Positions 62,975-64,000 of a stretch of 64,000 nucleotides of DNA are shown piece after piece. The stretch spans positions 249,105 through 313,104 of the forward strand of contig NZ_JAIRDQ010000006.1 in the NCBI RefSeq assembly GCF_021458635.1. The letters are read 5' to 3'. The notes under the pieces are model-generated. The model worked only from the letters and a program-made list of their open reading frames with translations, was not told the origin of the DNA and searched no databases. This DNA is from Bradyrhizobium monzae (GTDB lineage: Bacteria; Pseudomonadota; Alphaproteobacteria; Rhizobiales; Xanthobacteraceae). Both the position numbers and the translations under genes were made by a program. The first letter of the stretch is position 1, and each line of letters opens with the position of its first letter.

Positions 62975-63601
62975 TTACTTCCAGGCGAATACCGGCTGTT
63001 CCAGGTCGGTGACACGGGTCTGTCGCCCCGCCAGCACCTCGCGGAACTGATAGATCAGCGCCGCCGTCGGCGCGTGGATCAGGCTCATCTGGTGATGGAA
63101 GCGGATCACGCGACGGCTGCTTTCGGCAATGGAAGTGAAATCGAAGGCGTCGTCGCGCTCGATCGTGTCGAGCGCGATGCGATGGACGGAGGCGACCTCG
63201 TCCGGGTTCGGCGCGATTGCATTGCTCTCGGCAGCCCACACCACGACCGGCGTGATCAGGTATCCGGAGCGCGTCGGATAGTCGTCGAGCAGGCCGAGCA
63301 CCGCGTGGGCGGGAAGCCTGAGCGCGAGCTCCTCGTCGAGCTCGCGCAGCGCCGCCTCGACCGGCGTCTCGCCGGCGTCGCAGCGTCCACCCGGCAGCGC
63401 CCATTGACCGCGATGGGAGCGCAAGCTCGATGCACGCCTGGTCAGCAGAAACGCGGTGTCGTCGCCGTCATTGGATGCAGTCAGCGCGAGCACCACCGCG
63501 GCGCGCTTCAGCGTTGGCGGCTCGACCGCATCAGGCAGTCGCGCGAATGACGCGCAGGCGTCTGCGATATTCCGTCTGGTGGCATCGCCGAAAGCTCTCA
63601 T
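62975..63601 (-). CDS. Nudix hydrolase, CoA pyrophosphatase-like
   Basis: The 208-residue protein starts at ATG 63601. The Nudix box is complete: GRCDAGETPVEAALRELDEEL (G-x5-E-x7-RE-x2-EE). Upstream, FLLTRRASSLRSHRGQWALPGG is the CoA pyrophosphatase (NudL/CoAse) extension, with the conserved LRSHxGQ-x-xxPGG. It hydrolyses CoA or its oxidised forms to phosphopantetheine and 3',5'-ADP. Its start lies 72 nt from the divergent thioesterase gene. Confidence 0.93.
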   Translation of the reverse strand: MRAFGDATRRNIADACASFARLPDAVEPPTLKRAAVVLALTASNDGDDTAFLLTRRASSLRSHRGQWALPGGRCDAGETPVEAALRELDEELALRLPAHAVLGLLDDYPTRSGYLITPVVVWAAESNAIAPNPDEVASVHRIALDTIERDDAFDFTSIAESSRRVIRFHHQMSLIHAPTAALIYQFREVLAGRQTRVTDLEQPVFAWK

Positions 63602-63673
63602 GATGCTTGACTACACCAGGACCGCGCTCGATGAAACGAGGAGAGATCAAGCGTTGCAAGGATGGACGGAGCG

Positions 63674-64000
63674 ATGACCAGCAAGACCGCCGCAAAGCTC
63701 AAATCAGATGGCTGGACCATCCTGGAGACCACGGGCTTCATGCACCTGGTCGGCCCGTTGTGGGAGCGCAAGGTCGACGGCCAATATGAATTCGCACTCG
63801 CGACCGAAGACAAGCACCACAACCGCCGCGGCATGGTCCAGGGCGGCGTGATGATGACCTTCGCGGACCGCACTTGCGGCATGACCGCCCGCTACGTCTC
63901 CGGCAAGGAGTTCATGGCGACGGTGCAGCTCGACACGCACTTCGTCGAGGCCGGCCAGATCGGCGACATCCTGATCTCCCGCCCCCGCGTGGTGCGCGCG
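63674..64000 (+). CDS. PaaI-type thioesterase (5' part, cut by window edge)
   Basis: ATG 63674 follows GGACGGAGCG and opens a frame of 109 codons without a stop to the window end. It reads MTSKTAAKLKSDGWTIL, then HLVGPLWERKVDGQYEFALATEDKHHNRRGMVQGGVMMTFADRTCGMTARYVSGK. The NRRGMVQGGVMMTFAD helix-turn (HxxxGxxxGGxxxxxxD) is the hot-dog thioesterase signature of the PaaI group. It would release free CoA from small acyl-CoA esters. Confidence 0.9.
   Translation, partial: MTSKTAAKLKSDGWTILETTGFMHLVGPLWERKVDGQYEFALATEDKHHNRRGMVQGGVMMTFADRTCGMTARYVSGKEFMATVQLDTHFVEAGQIGDILISRPRVVRA

Overview
The window is high-GC DNA with alphaproteobacterial gene content: ispH-thrB-rnhA order, a TrcR/DUF1013 regulator, an NdvA-type cyclic glucan exporter, a TAXI/TRAP system with DUF1850, and many solute-binding proteins. 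Together with dispersed palindromic repeats it suggests a soil bacterium of the Bradyrhizobium type (inference from content, not from a search). No rRNA, CRISPR array, phage module or transposase was seen.

Region 1 (1-13740) is a catabolic island. Ten minus-strand genes run from an FAD-dependent TcuA-like dehydrogenase (10536) through a short MmgE/PrpD-like protein, a complete branched-chain-type ABC importer, a 3-hydroxyisobutyrate-dehydrogenase-type enzyme, an orphan TctC-type binding protein and an MBL-fold hydrolase to an aldehyde dehydrogenase cut by the window edge. A GntR/FCD regulator follows, then a divergent plus-strand pair: a PrpF-family isomerase and an isocitrate/methylisocitrate-lyase-family enzyme. 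The same 18-bp motif, GTATACAMYGGWATSCAA, lies once upstream of the dehydrogenase and twice upstream of the isomerase. This points to one regulon for import and breakdown of an unidentified branched di- or tricarboxylic acid, and it is the best candidate here for an undescribed system.

Region 2 (13741-28703) begins with a 653-bp gene-free stretch carrying three palindromes and a degraded tRNA-like segment. It continues with small secreted or hypothetical proteins, an AraC regulator, a membrane-anchored DUF2235 hydrolase, a LuxR-type response regulator overlapping its histidine kinase, and a compact three-gene operon encoding a beta-propeller protein with a poly-Asp tract.

Region 3 (28826-48795) holds two nitronate-monooxygenase-like genes around an acyl-CoA ligase, a 32-residue membrane peptide and a thioesterase-like gene. 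Then come aspA, a YqaA-type membrane protein, a hisE-like gene, an NMT1-type binding protein, ndvA, a D-Ala-D-Ala carboxypeptidase, fadD, a DUF924 gene, a peroxiredoxin, rnhA-thrB-ispH and trcR.

Region 4 (48896-64000) has a lipoprotein, prpE, two tandem TPR-plus-LprI-like paralogues, a CPA1-type Na+/H+ antiporter interrupted by one in-frame TAG, an SDR, an AT-richer orphan gene, a TAXI-TRAP/DUF1850 cluster, several secreted proteins, a Nudix hydrolase and the start of a PaaI-type thioesterase. Four kinds of palindromic intergenic element recur across the window.
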